Assembly: GCF_002420705.1 (NCBI RefSeq)
Contig: NZ_DIIM01000021.1
Location: 1 to 64,000 of the forward strand
Source of the DNA: Sphingobacterium sp. UBA5670
GTDB lineage: Bacteria > Bacteroidota > Bacteroidia > Sphingobacteriales > Sphingobacteriaceae
Direction of reading: 5' to 3'
DNA length: 64,000 bases
The notes below the pieces were generated by a model. The model saw only the letters and a program-made list of their open reading frames with translations, did not search any database and had not been told where the DNA came from. Below, piece after piece: positions 45,213 through 54,618 of the stretch. Numbering within the stretch: position 1 is the stretch's first letter; every line of letters starts with the position of its first letter. A program made the position numbers and the translations under genes.

Positions 45213-45244
45213 TAAAGATAAAAAATATAACAGAGACAACACAA
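45213..45244 (-). promoter_or_regulatory. promoter of the thiolase gene
   Basis: On the - strand, TTG at 45244-45242 and TATCTTTA at 45220-45213 are 21 bases apart. Same layout as the thiamine and prpB promoters in this window. Confidence 0.6.
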
Positions 45245-45452
45245 CGACTCGGTTTTATTTTTTTGCATCAAAACAAAATAAATGGACAAAAATCAACTAA
45301 TAAACTTCCCTACCTAAACAATTTAACAGAAAATAAAGAATAAAAATTCGCAAAAGCGAAGGCTTTTCTTTAAATTCGTTTACATAAAATCCGAGCGCAT
45401 GGGCATTCATAAACCCACGCATATAAAATAACCAGTAGCAAGATAAACGATT

Positions 45453-46625
45453 ATGCAGACAATCCGGTTTACAGCTGAACATCAGATTTTTCGCGACACA
45501 CTTCGCGCATTTATTCGAAAAGAAATCATTCCCTACGTCGACGACTGGGAAAAACGGGGAGAAATAGATCGAAGTATCTGGAAGAAGATGGGTGACATGG
45601 GACTCATGGGGCTCAATTATCCAGAAATATATGGCGGAGTTGACCTCGATTTTTATTATTCGCTCGTGCTCTGTGAAGAATTGTCCCATTGCTTCTCAGG
45701 AGGATTTACCATCTCCGCACTTGTTATCCAATACATGTCGGCCCCTTATTTATTGAAATATGGTTCAGATGAGCTAAAAACACGTTATCTTAAACCGGTC
45801 ATCGCTGGCGATATGATCAGTGCAGTTGCAATTACTGAACCCGGTGCTGGTTCCGATGTAAAACACATCAAAACGACCGCAGTTCGCGATGGTGACTTTT
45901 ATATTGTCAACGGTTCCAAAACTTTTATTACCAATGGTTACTACGGGGATTTCTTTATCACGGCGGTAAAAACCGATCCGAATCAAGGTACAAAGGGTAT
46001 TAGTCTACTAATTATCGAGAAAAATACGCCGGGAGTTTCTACAAATAAGATTAACAAATTAGGCTGGCATGCATCAGATACTGCTGAATTGGGATTTAAC
46101 AATGTCCGGGTTCCCATTTCCCACCTTGTCGGGAAAGAAGGTGAAGGATTTCGTTATTTAATGGACGGCCTCCAACTGGAGCGGCTTACTGCTGCCATTC
46201 ATAGTATTTCAACCGCAGATTCTGCCCTTCAATATACACTCGAGTATATCGCACAGCGGGAAGCTTTTGGAAAAAAAATCCAGGAATTCCAAACCATCAG
46301 ACATCGCATTGCACAAATGGCTGCAGATATCGCCACAACTAAAGCCTTTGTTTATCATTGCTGTGATCTTCAAAACCAGCATGAGTATGCAGTACAGGAA
46401 TGCTCGATTGCTAAATTACAAGCGAGCGAACTCGCAGTACAAGTGGTCAATCAGTGTCTCCAACTATTTGGTGGTTATGGATTTACCGAAGACTATAAAA
46501 TAGCACGCTTGTATCGGGATGTACGTGTCGGCACAATTATCGGTGGAACGTCAGAAATCATGCTCGAAATTATCGCAAAAATGACAATAGATAATATCAC
46601 TTATCAATCCGGTAAATCTAATTAA
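45453..46625 (+). CDS. acyl-CoA dehydrogenase
   Basis: A 390-residue FAD enzyme that oxidises acyl-CoA to enoyl-CoA. It has AITEPGAGSDVKHIKT at the FAD site and the C-terminal CLQLFGGYGFTEDYKIARLYRDVR segment near the active site. The catalytic Glu usually sits just before the end, here likely the Glu in IIGGTSEIMLEI. Substrate chain length or branching cannot be read. It is followed 26 bases later by the FadB/FadJ-like gene and is divergent from the thiolase gene. Confidence 0.93.
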   Translation: MQTIRFTAEHQIFRDTLRAFIRKEIIPYVDDWEKRGEIDRSIWKKMGDMGLMGLNYPEIYGGVDLDFYYSLVLCEELSHCFSGGFTISALVIQYMSAPYLLKYGSDELKTRYLKPVIAGDMISAVAITEPGAGSDVKHIKTTAVRDGDFYIVNGSKTFITNGYYGDFFITAVKTDPNQGTKGISLLIIEKNTPGVSTNKINKLGWHASDTAELGFNNVRVPISHLVGKEGEGFRYLMDGLQLERLTAAIHSISTADSALQYTLEYIAQREAFGKKIQEFQTIRHRIAQMAADIATTKAFVYHCCDLQNQHEYAVQECSIAKLQASELAVQVVNQCLQLFGGYGFTEDYKIARLYRDVRVGTIIGGTSEIMLEIIAKMTIDNITYQSGKSN

Positions 46626-46651
46626 AATATTCCTATCAATTTTCTGGTATT

Positions 46652-48763
46652 ATGGATGAAAATAAACTTTCTTTAAAACAATCCCTTTTCCACATCGAGC
46701 GGGATAACCAACAGATTGCGACGATAAGTCCCCTATCAAAGATACTCCCCGAACAACTGCATATCGTAGATTATCTCCTAAAATTTGTCGATTTAGTTAC
46801 TTTTACGCTCAAACAGGAAGATACAGTTGGTATAATCTATTATTGTCCGATTGCATCCGGAAAAATCGAATATGCCCAATTATTTAATCAATTCTCCCCT
46901 AGTGATTCGACTGCATCAATCTTAAAGTCACTTATACTGAAAGTATCGACTTGGAAAGAGTCAAAAAAGCCTATCGTCTCGGTTTTTACAGACAACTGTA
47001 CTGATATTGCATTGGCAACTATGCTATGGGCTGATTACCGTATTGCCTCCCAAAAGCTCAAATTTGGCTTCCCGGAAAGCAAATACGGTTTGTTTACAGG
47101 TTTTGGAAGTACCATTTATTTACCTTCATTGATCGGGAATTCCGCTACCTTAAATCTTCTGACGCAGGGCAAGCTCATGAATAGTGAAGAAGCTTACAAA
47201 CAGGGATTAATTGATGAAGTTTCGCAGCAACAAGACGAGGGCATATTACTGGCAAAAAAATGGATTCTTAAGAATCCCCTTCTGATTCCAGACAAGGAAA
47301 CCAAAAAAATAGATCAGGTAAGCCCTGAAGCCATTCTAAATATCCAAAGAAAGGCACGTGGCTTATACCCCGGAACGAATGCAGCCGTCGAATTGCTAAA
47401 GAAAAGAGCTTCATCCACCCCACCCCAAGCTATCGAGCAAGAGGTAACTTTATATCTTGAAGTGCTCAATCGCCCCGAACCGCTCCATATGATCCGAACT
47501 CTTTACTATGGCGTTCAAGACGCGCAATCACCAAGCCGAATCCGGCTGCTGCATAACTATAGCTTAAACAAAATAGGAATTTTGGGAGCGGGAATGATGG
47601 GGTCCGGTATCGCCTACGAAGCTGCCCGGGCAGGAATCGAAGTGGTTTTAAAAGATGTTACCGTCACTCAGGCTGAACGAGGGAAAGCTTATTCGACTCA
47701 GCTTTGCGAAAAATTGCTGGCTCTGGGAATCCTGAACCAATCTCAACAGGAACAATTGCTTTCCCGCATAAAACCTACGGAAAAAGTCGGCGACCTCAAT
47801 GGATCGGACTGTATTATAGAAGCTGTATTTGAAGACTTTTCTTTAAAAGCAGCCGTAACCCAGGAATGCCTACCCTATTTGGCAGACAACGGCTTTTTCG
47901 CCTCAAATACAACCTCTTTACCCATTACTGAGCTTGCAAAAGCAGCTCATGATTCCAAAAGTTTTATCGGTATGCATTTCTTTTCTCCCGTGGACCGCAT
48001 GCCACTGGTGGAGATTATCTGCGGAAAAGAAACTGATGAAATCACCTTGGAGAAGGCACTTACAACAGCATTAAGGCTTAATAAAATTCCAATAATAGTG
48101 CATGATGGCCCGGGATTTTTTACGTCGCGCATTTTCTTCAACTATCTACTGGAGGGCATCACAATGGTACTGGAAGGAATTTCTCCTTTGCTGATCGAAG
48201 AGGAAGCGGTCGCAGCAGGATTTGCAGTGGGCCCTTTGGCAGTATTGGACGAAATATCTCTGGAATTGATGCTTCATGTTTACGATCAATTTCCTGCGCT
48301 CCACGCCAGCCAGCAACGGGCATATAGCTACCTCAGGAAAATGGTTGATCAGGGAAGAAAAGGTAAAAAATCAGGCGTTGGATTTTACGATTACGACCTA
48401 GAAAGCAAAAAGAAAACAATTTGGAAAAATCCAATGATACCGATATCAGAAAACACTTTAACACCTTCAATTATTCGTAAGAGACTGCTCCACGTCATGG
48501 CTCTAGATAGCTACCGCTGTCTGGAGGGAGGTATAATTGACCGACCTATTGACGGAGATATTGGTTCCATCCTGGGAGTAGGTTATGCTTCTTATACAGG
48601 TGGGGTATTTGGTCATATCGACCTTACAACCCTCCCGATTTTTGTAGCTGAATGTGAAGCATTTCATGCTTACGGTGAACAATGGGATGTACCGGAATCA
48701 TTAAAGGAATTAGCGAATAGGAATTTCAAATTTTATACTGGCTTCCTTTCAAACTGGCATTAG
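46652..48763 (+). CDS. FadB/FadJ-like enoyl-CoA hydratase/3-hydroxyacyl-CoA dehydrogenase, hydratase domain degenerate
   Basis: A 703-residue bifunctional-type protein. The C-terminal dehydrogenase looks intact: NAD motif ILGAGMMGSGIAYEAARAG, SNTTSLPI, and the catalytic IGMHFFSPVDRMPLVEII, followed by the FVC-like DGPGFFTSRIFFNYLLEG. The N-terminal crotonase domain (to about 290) is unusual. In FadB the block KPTVAAINGYALGGGCECVLATDYRIA carries the oxyanion Gly-Gly-Gly and a catalytic Glu; here it reads with D-I-A for the glycines and Ala for that Glu, while the second Glu (FGFPES) is kept. Hydratase activity may be lost. It forms an operon with the acyl-CoA dehydrogenase. Confidence 0.9.
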   Translation: MDENKLSLKQSLFHIERDNQQIATISPLSKILPEQLHIVDYLLKFVDLVTFTLKQEDTVGIIYYCPIASGKIEYAQLFNQFSPSDSTASILKSLILKVSTWKESKKPIVSVFTDNCTDIALATMLWADYRIASQKLKFGFPESKYGLFTGFGSTIYLPSLIGNSATLNLLTQGKLMNSEEAYKQGLIDEVSQQQDEGILLAKKWILKNPLLIPDKETKKIDQVSPEAILNIQRKARGLYPGTNAAVELLKKRASSTPPQAIEQEVTLYLEVLNRPEPLHMIRTLYYGVQDAQSPSRIRLLHNYSLNKIGILGAGMMGSGIAYEAARAGIEVVLKDVTVTQAERGKAYSTQLCEKLLALGILNQSQQEQLLSRIKPTEKVGDLNGSDCIIEAVFEDFSLKAAVTQECLPYLADNGFFASNTTSLPITELAKAAHDSKSFIGMHFFSPVDRMPLVEIICGKETDEITLEKALTTALRLNKIPIIVHDGPGFFTSRIFFNYLLEGITMVLEGISPLLIEEEAVAAGFAVGPLAVLDEISLELMLHVYDQFPALHASQQRAYSYLRKMVDQGRKGKKSGVGFYDYDLESKKKTIWKNPMIPISENTLTPSIIRKRLLHVMALDSYRCLEGGIIDRPIDGDIGSILGVGYASYTGGVFGHIDLTTLPIFVAECEAFHAYGEQWDVPESLKELANRNFKFYTGFLSNWH

Positions 48764-49007
48764 ATGATCCACTTATTCGTTTTACCCAATACTGCAGTGA
48801 TATAGTTTGAACACGATTAGCACTGTAATATCACCCTTAGGCTTAAAAACCTCCATGATTTCGAAAGGACCAACAGTTGCGAAAACCGAGTCAAGATCTT
48901 TTCCTGCTGATAAGAAACGGACCATTCAGCAAAAAGATGAAACGGCCAAACAGTAAGAATAAAGTTATCTGAATTGAATAATTTAGCAGTATCAGGGCAA
49001 TATGATT

Positions 49008-49039
49008 AAAATAGGGGAAGCGATTTGCTCCCCTATTTT
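49008..49039. terminator. hairpin after prpD
   Basis: AAAATAGGGGA at 49008-49018 pairs with TCCCCTATTTT at 49029-49039. Both arms carry A/T runs, so it can stop either strand; it lies 8 bases past the prpD stop. The 243 bases between this and the FadJ-like stop show nothing else. Confidence 0.65.
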
Positions 49040-49046
49040 AATATTT

Positions 49047-50498
49047 TTATTGTGCAAACAAATCCATAAGATAAGAAACATCCTGATCAACAAAAGTATC
49101 ATAGTCCAATGTTGCTTCGAGTATCTGCCGCTGTTTCTTTTCAGAAAATACCCGCGCAAGGTTGGTTTTATATTTTTCGATTAACTTAGGTATTCCTTCC
49201 GCCCTACGTCTTGGATGACCTATTGGGTATTCGACAACCAATTCAGGCAATAGCGTACCATCATTCAACTCAATTGTCAAAGCATTTGAAATTGCCCGCT
49301 TCTGTGGGTCGTGGTAGTCTGAGGTGAATCGAGAGTCTTCAATACAGAAAATTTTATCGCGAAGCTCATCTATTCTCGGATCTGAAGCAATATAATTTTC
49401 ATAATCTTCAGCTGTCAAACGGCCAAAGATTAAAGGGACGGCAACCATATACTGAATGCAGTGATCGCGGTCTGCAGGATTATGCAAAGGTCCCTTTTTA
49501 TCGATGATTCGGATGGCGGCTTCATGTGTACGAATTGTCACGCGCGCAATATCTGCACTACTTTTCCCGAGTTCCTTCAATTGCTGGTGAAGTTGCATTG
49601 CAGCTTCGGCAGCCGTCTGTGCATGAAACTCGGCAGGGAAGGAAATTTTAAAGAGTATATTTTCCATCACATATGATCCGTAGGCACGTTGAAACTTAAA
49701 TGCATTGCCTTTAAAAGACACATCGTAAAATCCCCATATTGGCGCGGTCAGAACAGACGGATACCCCATTTCTCCAGTCTTTGCAATCAAGGCCAAACGA
49801 ACGGCACGTGAAGTAGCATCACCTGCGGCCCAAGATTTTCGGCTACCTGTATTGGGAGCGTGTCGGTAAGTACGCAATGCCTGTCCGTCCACAAAGGCCA
49901 AAGAAACCGCATTAAGAAGTTCCTCTTTTGTCAGCCCGATCATTCGACCCACAACCGCTGTTGAAGCTACTTTTACTAAAATAACATGATCTAAGCCTAC
50001 TTTATTGAATGAATTTTCGAGGGCCAAAACACCTTGTATCTCATGCGCCATGATCATGGCTTCCAGCAGCTGCTTAGCTTTCAAAGGTTTCTGACCATTT
50101 GCGATGTGAGTCCTACTCAACCAGTCCGCTACAGCTAAAATCCCGCCGAGATTATCAGATGGATGTCCCCATTCTGCAGCAAGCCAAGTATCATTAAAAT
50201 CCAACCATCGAACAATTGTACCGATGTTAAATGCTGCCTGCACTGGATCGAGCTGGAAATTAGTGCCCGGCACCCTAGCACCATTCGGTACTATAGTCCC
50301 GGGTACAATCGGCCCCAGCAATTTGGTACAGGCAGGATAGGTTAAAGCCTCCAAGCCACAACCTATGGTATCAAGAAAACAGTAAAATGCCGTATTCCAT
50401 GCTGCTTTTTCTTCAATTTTATAATTTAGGACGTAGTCCACAATGTCCACTAAAACCTGATCTGGCTGTGGTCTTTCATTTGATATTGCTGAACTCAT
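49047..50498 (-). CDS. prpD: 2-methylcitrate dehydratase PrpD (MmgE/PrpD family)
   Basis: A 483-residue MmgE/PrpD protein that dehydrates 2-methylcitrate to 2-methylaconitate. Diagnostic segments are FDIGTIVRWLDFNDTWLAAEWGHPSDN-like text at residues 90-120, LTKEELLNAVSLAFVDGQALR, and SFPAEFHAQTAAEAAM. The length matches PrpD rather than the shorter bacterial paralogues. It is the last gene of the prpB-prpC-prpD series, 110 bases after prpC, so it may have a separate start of transcription. No AcnD or PrpF is present, consistent with the PrpD route. Confidence 0.92.
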   Translation of the reverse strand: MSSAISNERPQPDQVLVDIVDYVLNYKIEEKAAWNTAFYCFLDTIGCGLEALTYPACTKLLGPIVPGTIVPNGARVPGTNFQLDPVQAAFNIGTIVRWLDFNDTWLAAEWGHPSDNLGGILAVADWLSRTHIANGQKPLKAKQLLEAMIMAHEIQGVLALENSFNKVGLDHVILVKVASTAVVGRMIGLTKEELLNAVSLAFVDGQALRTYRHAPNTGSRKSWAAGDATSRAVRLALIAKTGEMGYPSVLTAPIWGFYDVSFKGNAFKFQRAYGSYVMENILFKISFPAEFHAQTAAEAAMQLHQQLKELGKSSADIARVTIRTHEAAIRIIDKKGPLHNPADRDHCIQYMVAVPLIFGRLTAEDYENYIASDPRIDELRDKIFCIEDSRFTSDYHDPQKRAISNALTIELNDGTLLPELVVEYPIGHPRRRAEGIPKLIEKYKTNLARVFSEKKQRQILEATLDYDTFVDQDVSYLMDLFAQ

Positions 50499-50608
50499 TA
50501 TTTTATTTCGTATAAGACTATCGTTCGAGATTCTTTACATTGTTTTTTACCCTTCGTTGCGGTCAAATTATCCCTGACAGAAACTACTGTTTATTCCTCA
50601 ACCCCAAT

Positions 50609-51760
50609 TTATCGTTCGGAAATAGGGACGAAGGGTCTATCGTCGGGCCCGATATAATTTGCACTTGGCCGGATAATTTTTCCATCTTGCCGTTGTTCAA
50701 AAACATGTGCTGACCAGCCGGTGATACGAGCAAGAACAAATAATGGCGTAAACATTTCGGTTGGAATTCCCATCAGGTGGTAGGATACAGCGGAATACCA
50801 ATCCAGATTTGGAAACATTTTCTTTTCTTCCCACATCACCTTTTCCAATCTTTCTGCAATCAGATACAGTGTCATGTCTCCTGCTTCTTCGGACAGCTCC
50901 TTGGCTACCTGTTTAATTACTTGATTTCTTGGATCCGAAATCGTATACACAGGATGGCCAAAACCAATAATAACTTCTTTATTTGCCAAGCGTTTACGGA
51001 TATCGGCTTCTGCTTCGTCGGCATTTGCATAACGGCTCTGGATTTCAAATGCTACCTCATTGGCTCCGCCGTGTTTGGGACCACGAAGTGCACCAATAGC
51101 ACCTGCTATACAGGAATACAGATCAGATCCTGTTCCGGCGATGACCCGCGCACTAAAGGTCGAAGCATTAAACTCATGTTCAGCGTATAAATTAAGCGAA
51201 ATCTGCATGGCCCTTACCCAAGATGCCGAGGGGGATTTACCGTGAAGCAGGTGCAAGAAATGCCCTCCTAAAGTGGAATCAGCGGTCTCCACCTGAATCT
51301 CGCGTCCATGCTGACTAAAATGATACCAGTATAGCAAAGCTGAAGCCATGGAAGCCATCAGACGGGTGGCGATATCCCGTGCACCAGCAATGGGATGACT
51401 TTCTTTTTCGGGTGATACACTTCCAAAAAAAGAGACATAAGTCCGCAAGACATCCATCGCATGGGCGGTAGACGGTAGCTGCTTCAGTACTTGCTGAACG
51501 GTAATCGGCAACCCACGCTGACTAATCAGCTGGCTTTGATAGCCAGTTAACTGCGCCTGCGTTGGTAAACTACCATAAACAAGCAAGTAAGCCACCTCCT
51601 CAAAACTAGCCTGGTACGCCAAATCTAAAATATCATACCCTCTATAATGCAAATCATTGCCACTTTTACCCACAGTACTCAGCGCGGTATTCCCAGCGGG
51701 TACTCCCGAGAGTGCAACACTTTTCTTGGGTTTAAAACTAGTATCTTTTGTCTCTTCCAT
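50609..51760 (-). CDS. prpC: 2-methylcitrate synthase PrpC
   Basis: A 383-residue citrate synthase-family enzyme that joins propionyl-CoA and oxaloacetate. Active-site His residues are in GPKHGGANEVAF and GFGHPVYTISDPRN, with the catalytic Asp in HVFEQRQDGKIIRP. The length and its position between prpB and prpD point to methylcitrate rather than citrate synthase. I start at 51760 (MEETKD), 10 bases after prpB ends, rather than the upstream ATG at 51859, which lies inside prpB. Confidence 0.93.
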   Translation of the reverse strand: MEETKDTSFKPKKSVALSGVPAGNTALSTVGKSGNDLHYRGYDILDLAYQASFEEVAYLLVYGSLPTQAQLTGYQSQLISQRGLPITVQQVLKQLPSTAHAMDVLRTYVSFFGSVSPEKESHPIAGARDIATRLMASMASALLYWYHFSQHGREIQVETADSTLGGHFLHLLHGKSPSASWVRAMQISLNLYAEHEFNASTFSARVIAGTGSDLYSCIAGAIGALRGPKHGGANEVAFEIQSRYANADEAEADIRKRLANKEVIIGFGHPVYTISDPRNQVIKQVAKELSEEAGDMTLYLIAERLEKVMWEEKKMFPNLDWYSAVSYHLMGIPTEMFTPLFVLARITGWSAHVFEQRQDGKIIRPSANYIGPDDRPFVPISER

Positions 51761-51770
51761 CTGTCTATAA

Positions 51771-52649
51771 TTATTTGTTAAACAATTTATCCAATCGATT
51801 TTCATAGGCATAATAATCGATACTTCTATACAACTCTTCTCTCGTTTGCATCTGGTCAATCACTTTCGCCTGGCTACCATCTTGTCGGATATGATGATAC
51901 ACATTTGTTGCAGCTTTATTGGCAGCCCGAAAAGCGGACAAGGGATATAACACGATGGAGACATGCGCCTGACGCAGCTCATCAAGGTGAAACAAAGGAG
52001 TTTGCCCAAATTCGGTGATATTAGCCAAAACAGGTAAGCCAGTCGCTGCGCTAAATTGAATATATTGATCCAATTGATGCACCGCTTCGGCGAAGATAAA
52101 GTCTGCTCCTGCTTCCTTATAAGCAACGGCCCTTTCAAGAGCAAGCTCCAGGCCTTCAGAAGCAAGAGCATCAGTGCGTGCACCGATGACAAAATCGTTG
52201 TCGGTCCTCGCATCCACAGCAGCTTTCAGCCGGTCAACCATTTCGAATTTTGACACAAGCTCTTTTCCGGGGCGATGCCCACAGCGTTTCGCGCCGACTT
52301 GATCTTCCATGTGTATTGCTGCTGCACCTGCTTTAATTAACGATTTTATGGTACGCGCCACATTAAATGCCGAGGGGCCAAAGCCCGTATCAATATCCAC
52401 CAGCAGTGGAAGATCACAGGCATTTGTAATGCGGTCAACATCAATCAAAACATCCTGCAGCGTTGTAATGCCAAGATCCGGGATTCCCAAGGATCCGGCG
52501 GCAACACCACCTCCAGAAAGATAAATTGCTTTAAAGCCAGCCTGCTGGGCCAAAAGGGCATGATTGGCGTTAATAGCCCCAACAACTTGCAACGGATTTT
52601 CGTTCTTAATTGCCTCCTTAAAAAGGAAACCGGGAGATTTAATCATCAT
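51771..52649 (-). CDS. prpB: methylisocitrate lyase PrpB
   Basis: A 292-residue isocitrate lyase-superfamily enzyme that splits 2-methylisocitrate to pyruvate and succinate. The signature KRCGHRPGKEL holds the catalytic Cys. Other segments are LLVDIDTGFG at the metal site, and AAAIHMEDQVG. It is the first gene of the prp operon and is preceded by a promoter and an operator-like palindrome (52753-52784). The cycle disposes of propionyl-CoA made by the neighbouring beta-oxidation genes. A PrpE-type activating ligase is not in this window. Confidence 0.96.
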   Translation of the reverse strand: MMIKSPGFLFKEAIKNENPLQVVGAINANHALLAQQAGFKAIYLSGGGVAAGSLGIPDLGITTLQDVLIDVDRITNACDLPLLVDIDTGFGPSAFNVARTIKSLIKAGAAAIHMEDQVGAKRCGHRPGKELVSKFEMVDRLKAAVDARTDNDFVIGARTDALASEGLELALERAVAYKEAGADFIFAEAVHQLDQYIQFSAATGLPVLANITEFGQTPLFHLDELRQAHVSIVLYPLSAFRAANKAATNVYHHIRQDGSQAKVIDQMQTREELYRSIDYYAYENRLDKLFNK

Positions 52650-52752
52650 ATCGAATTTTGAAATTCAACACATCATAACCTGTCAAGATGCAAGCTATGA
52701 ATGCTATTTAAGTTTATTTTGTTTAGACGTCCATTTATCGGACTGTCCATCT

Positions 52753-52784
52753 TAAAGATACTAATTACCAAGGTAATTAAACAA
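52753..52784 (-). promoter_or_regulatory. prpB: prpB promoter with operator-like inverted repeat
   Basis: On the - strand, TTG (52784-52782) and TATCTTTA (52760-52753) lie 21 bases apart. The spacer contains a perfect 8+2+8 palindrome, TAATTACC-AA-GGTAATTA, at 52762-52779. A dimeric repressor bound here would block RNA polymerase. Downstream, GTCC-ATTTATC-GGAC in the leader is a second, weaker inverted repeat. No regulator gene lies next to the operon. The rest of this 410-base gap holds only the terminator at 52948-52975. Confidence 0.6.
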
Positions 52785-52947
52785 ATTATTTTCTATATTT
52801 TATATCTTTTACAGAAGAAAATACGGTAATATCCCCTATTGATAATTACAAATTTATTCTGGCACCTAAAATCTTCTTCCAGTTTGCCAAACATCTTTCA
52901 CAATCTCGCGTCATTTTTTTTAAAAGAATGATATATTGCTAATAATA

Positions 52948-52975
52948 AAGCCTCAACTTTTTGAAGTTGAGGCTT
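52948..52975 (-). terminator. terminator of the SusC/SusD operon
   Basis: AAGCCTCAACTT and AAGTTGAGGCTT form a 12-base stem around a 4-base loop. Reading leftward it is followed by TATTATT. It lies about 84 bases past the SusD stop and before the prpB promoter. Confidence 0.75.
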
Positions 52976-53059
52976 TACCGGAAATTTGCTCGAAAGTCAT
53001 TTTAGCATTCTTTGAAAAAAGCGGGATCTTTCGATACCCGCCCAATTAAGCAATTTAAA

Positions 53060-54571
53060 CTATTTTTTACCATTGTCTTTTGCCCACCACAATCTTTTTC
53101 CCCAGTTATAATCTACTGTCCCTTCGGCGGCAGCCTTTACATTATCCGTATTATATAAATACTCATTATTCGGATAAGGCAAGCGCCATGGTTGATCTGT
53201 ATGTGGAGTTGCTGAATTTTGAATTTTTGAAGGATAATTGGTACTAGGAATTCCCGTCCGTCTGTACAAACTCCACGCTTCAAAATTTTCTTTAAACAAA
53301 GCAACCCACATATCCCAATAGATACGGTCCTTTGTCCCATCAAATTTTCCTGCTCCAGCTAGATAAGTAGTGATGTCAGAAGCAGTGACACCATTATCTT
53401 GCATCGACAATGTCACAGCCTTTTCATAGGCATCTTTGGCAGAAATTCCAACATTATAGCCTAGCAATGCTGCCTCGGCTAATGTGTAGTAGCTTTCACA
53501 TGCGCGATAAAAAGGCACTGATCCGGCAGGATTATTGATATAATGTAGCCCAATCCAAGAGATCGAAGTTGACGGAGAAGGATTGGTCAACGAACCATTT
53601 ACAAATCCAACATATTTACCGGCATTATTTTTCTGTGCAATTGAAGCAATTCTGGGGTCGTTTGTTGCGGTTAAATGATCGATAAAAATATCGAACATTC
53701 CCCAGTTATTAATTCGATTATCATTAATACCTGATTTATACCAAGGCTCCATATAAGGCAGCGTCCCTGGGTAAAACATTTGACAATTTTCAGTGTTCGT
53801 TTCGATTACCGGATATTTATCCTTATTTCCAGCAATTTCCTCAATCGTAGCTTTAGCTAAAGCTGGGGCAACAGAAGAAATTCGCATCGCCATCCGTAGG
53901 CGTAAAGAATTACAGAACTTCTGCCATTTCAACATTTGTGCTTTTAAATGCTCTTGTCCAGAATCTTTCGTTCCATAGATGATATCATATTGTAATGTTT
54001 CATCAGTACCAATACCGGCGGCTAGTTCATCTGCAATTGATTTGAGATCTGCCAATACTGCAGGAAAAATATCTTCCTGTTTATCATATTTGGCTTTTAA
54101 TACCGAACCATCTTCTGGCCTGCCCTTAAACGCCTCAGAAAAAGGCACATCACCCCAACCATCCAACAAATAAGACCACATGTAATTATTCCAAATTCTT
54201 GCTATAACACGCGTATTTTTATACCCTTCAGCGTTGTCATCTGTCTTTTTAAGCAGGTCTTTCATTTGGGTGATATTATAATAACAAGCAGCCCAACGAT
54301 TGCCATAGGTATTATTTGTCGGAATTAATCCACTCAGATTGTCTGGATATTGAATTTTGACAATATAACCTGCAAATGTACCATAGCCGTCGACGTCGCC
54401 ACCAAACTGATCACCTGCATTTCGCATCACATTGACCAACATATTTTGCGGGGGAACATCATTTAAAGCATCGGGATCGGTATTAATTTTCTCAAAATTT
54501 TTGGTACAACCTGTGACCAGAAGAACCGCTAATAAAGGCGTGTATTTTAGTTTTTTAATAAAAGTATTCAT
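53060..54571 (-). CDS. SusD_2-type outer-membrane nutrient-binding lipoprotein
   Basis: A 503-residue SusD/RagB-like lipoprotein (PF12771-type). The signal peptide ends VLLVTGC, with the lipidated Cys, followed by TKNFEKINTDPDALNDVPPQ, the usual opening of this family. The body is TPR-like helices (RIWNNYMWSYLLDGWGDVPF, then AQMLKWQKFCNSLRLRMAMR) and ends YNWGKRLWWAK. It captures ligand for the SusC channel upstream. The start at 54571 is preferred to a codon two upstream. The ligand is unknown because no glycoside hydrolase or regulator is linked. Confidence 0.93.
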   Translation of the reverse strand: MNTFIKKLKYTPLLAVLLVTGCTKNFEKINTDPDALNDVPPQNMLVNVMRNAGDQFGGDVDGYGTFAGYIVKIQYPDNLSGLIPTNNTYGNRWAACYYNITQMKDLLKKTDDNAEGYKNTRVIARIWNNYMWSYLLDGWGDVPFSEAFKGRPEDGSVLKAKYDKQEDIFPAVLADLKSIADELAAGIGTDETLQYDIIYGTKDSGQEHLKAQMLKWQKFCNSLRLRMAMRISSVAPALAKATIEEIAGNKDKYPVIETNTENCQMFYPGTLPYMEPWYKSGINDNRINNWGMFDIFIDHLTATNDPRIASIAQKNNAGKYVGFVNGSLTNPSPSTSISWIGLHYINNPAGSVPFYRACESYYTLAEAALLGYNVGISAKDAYEKAVTLSMQDNGVTASDITTYLAGAGKFDGTKDRIYWDMWVALFKENFEAWSLYRRTGIPSTNYPSKIQNSATPHTDQPWRLPYPNNEYLYNTDNVKAAAEGTVDYNWGKRLWWAKDNGKK

Positions 54572-54618
54572 AATCATAATTTTTTGAGGGTTCTGTATCT
54601 TAACTGTCTATCTGTTGA

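Noticed and set aside
51761..51859. N-terminal extension of prpC
   Set aside because: It lies inside prpB and has no citrate synthase likeness; the start 10 bases after prpB gives a normal 383-residue PrpC.
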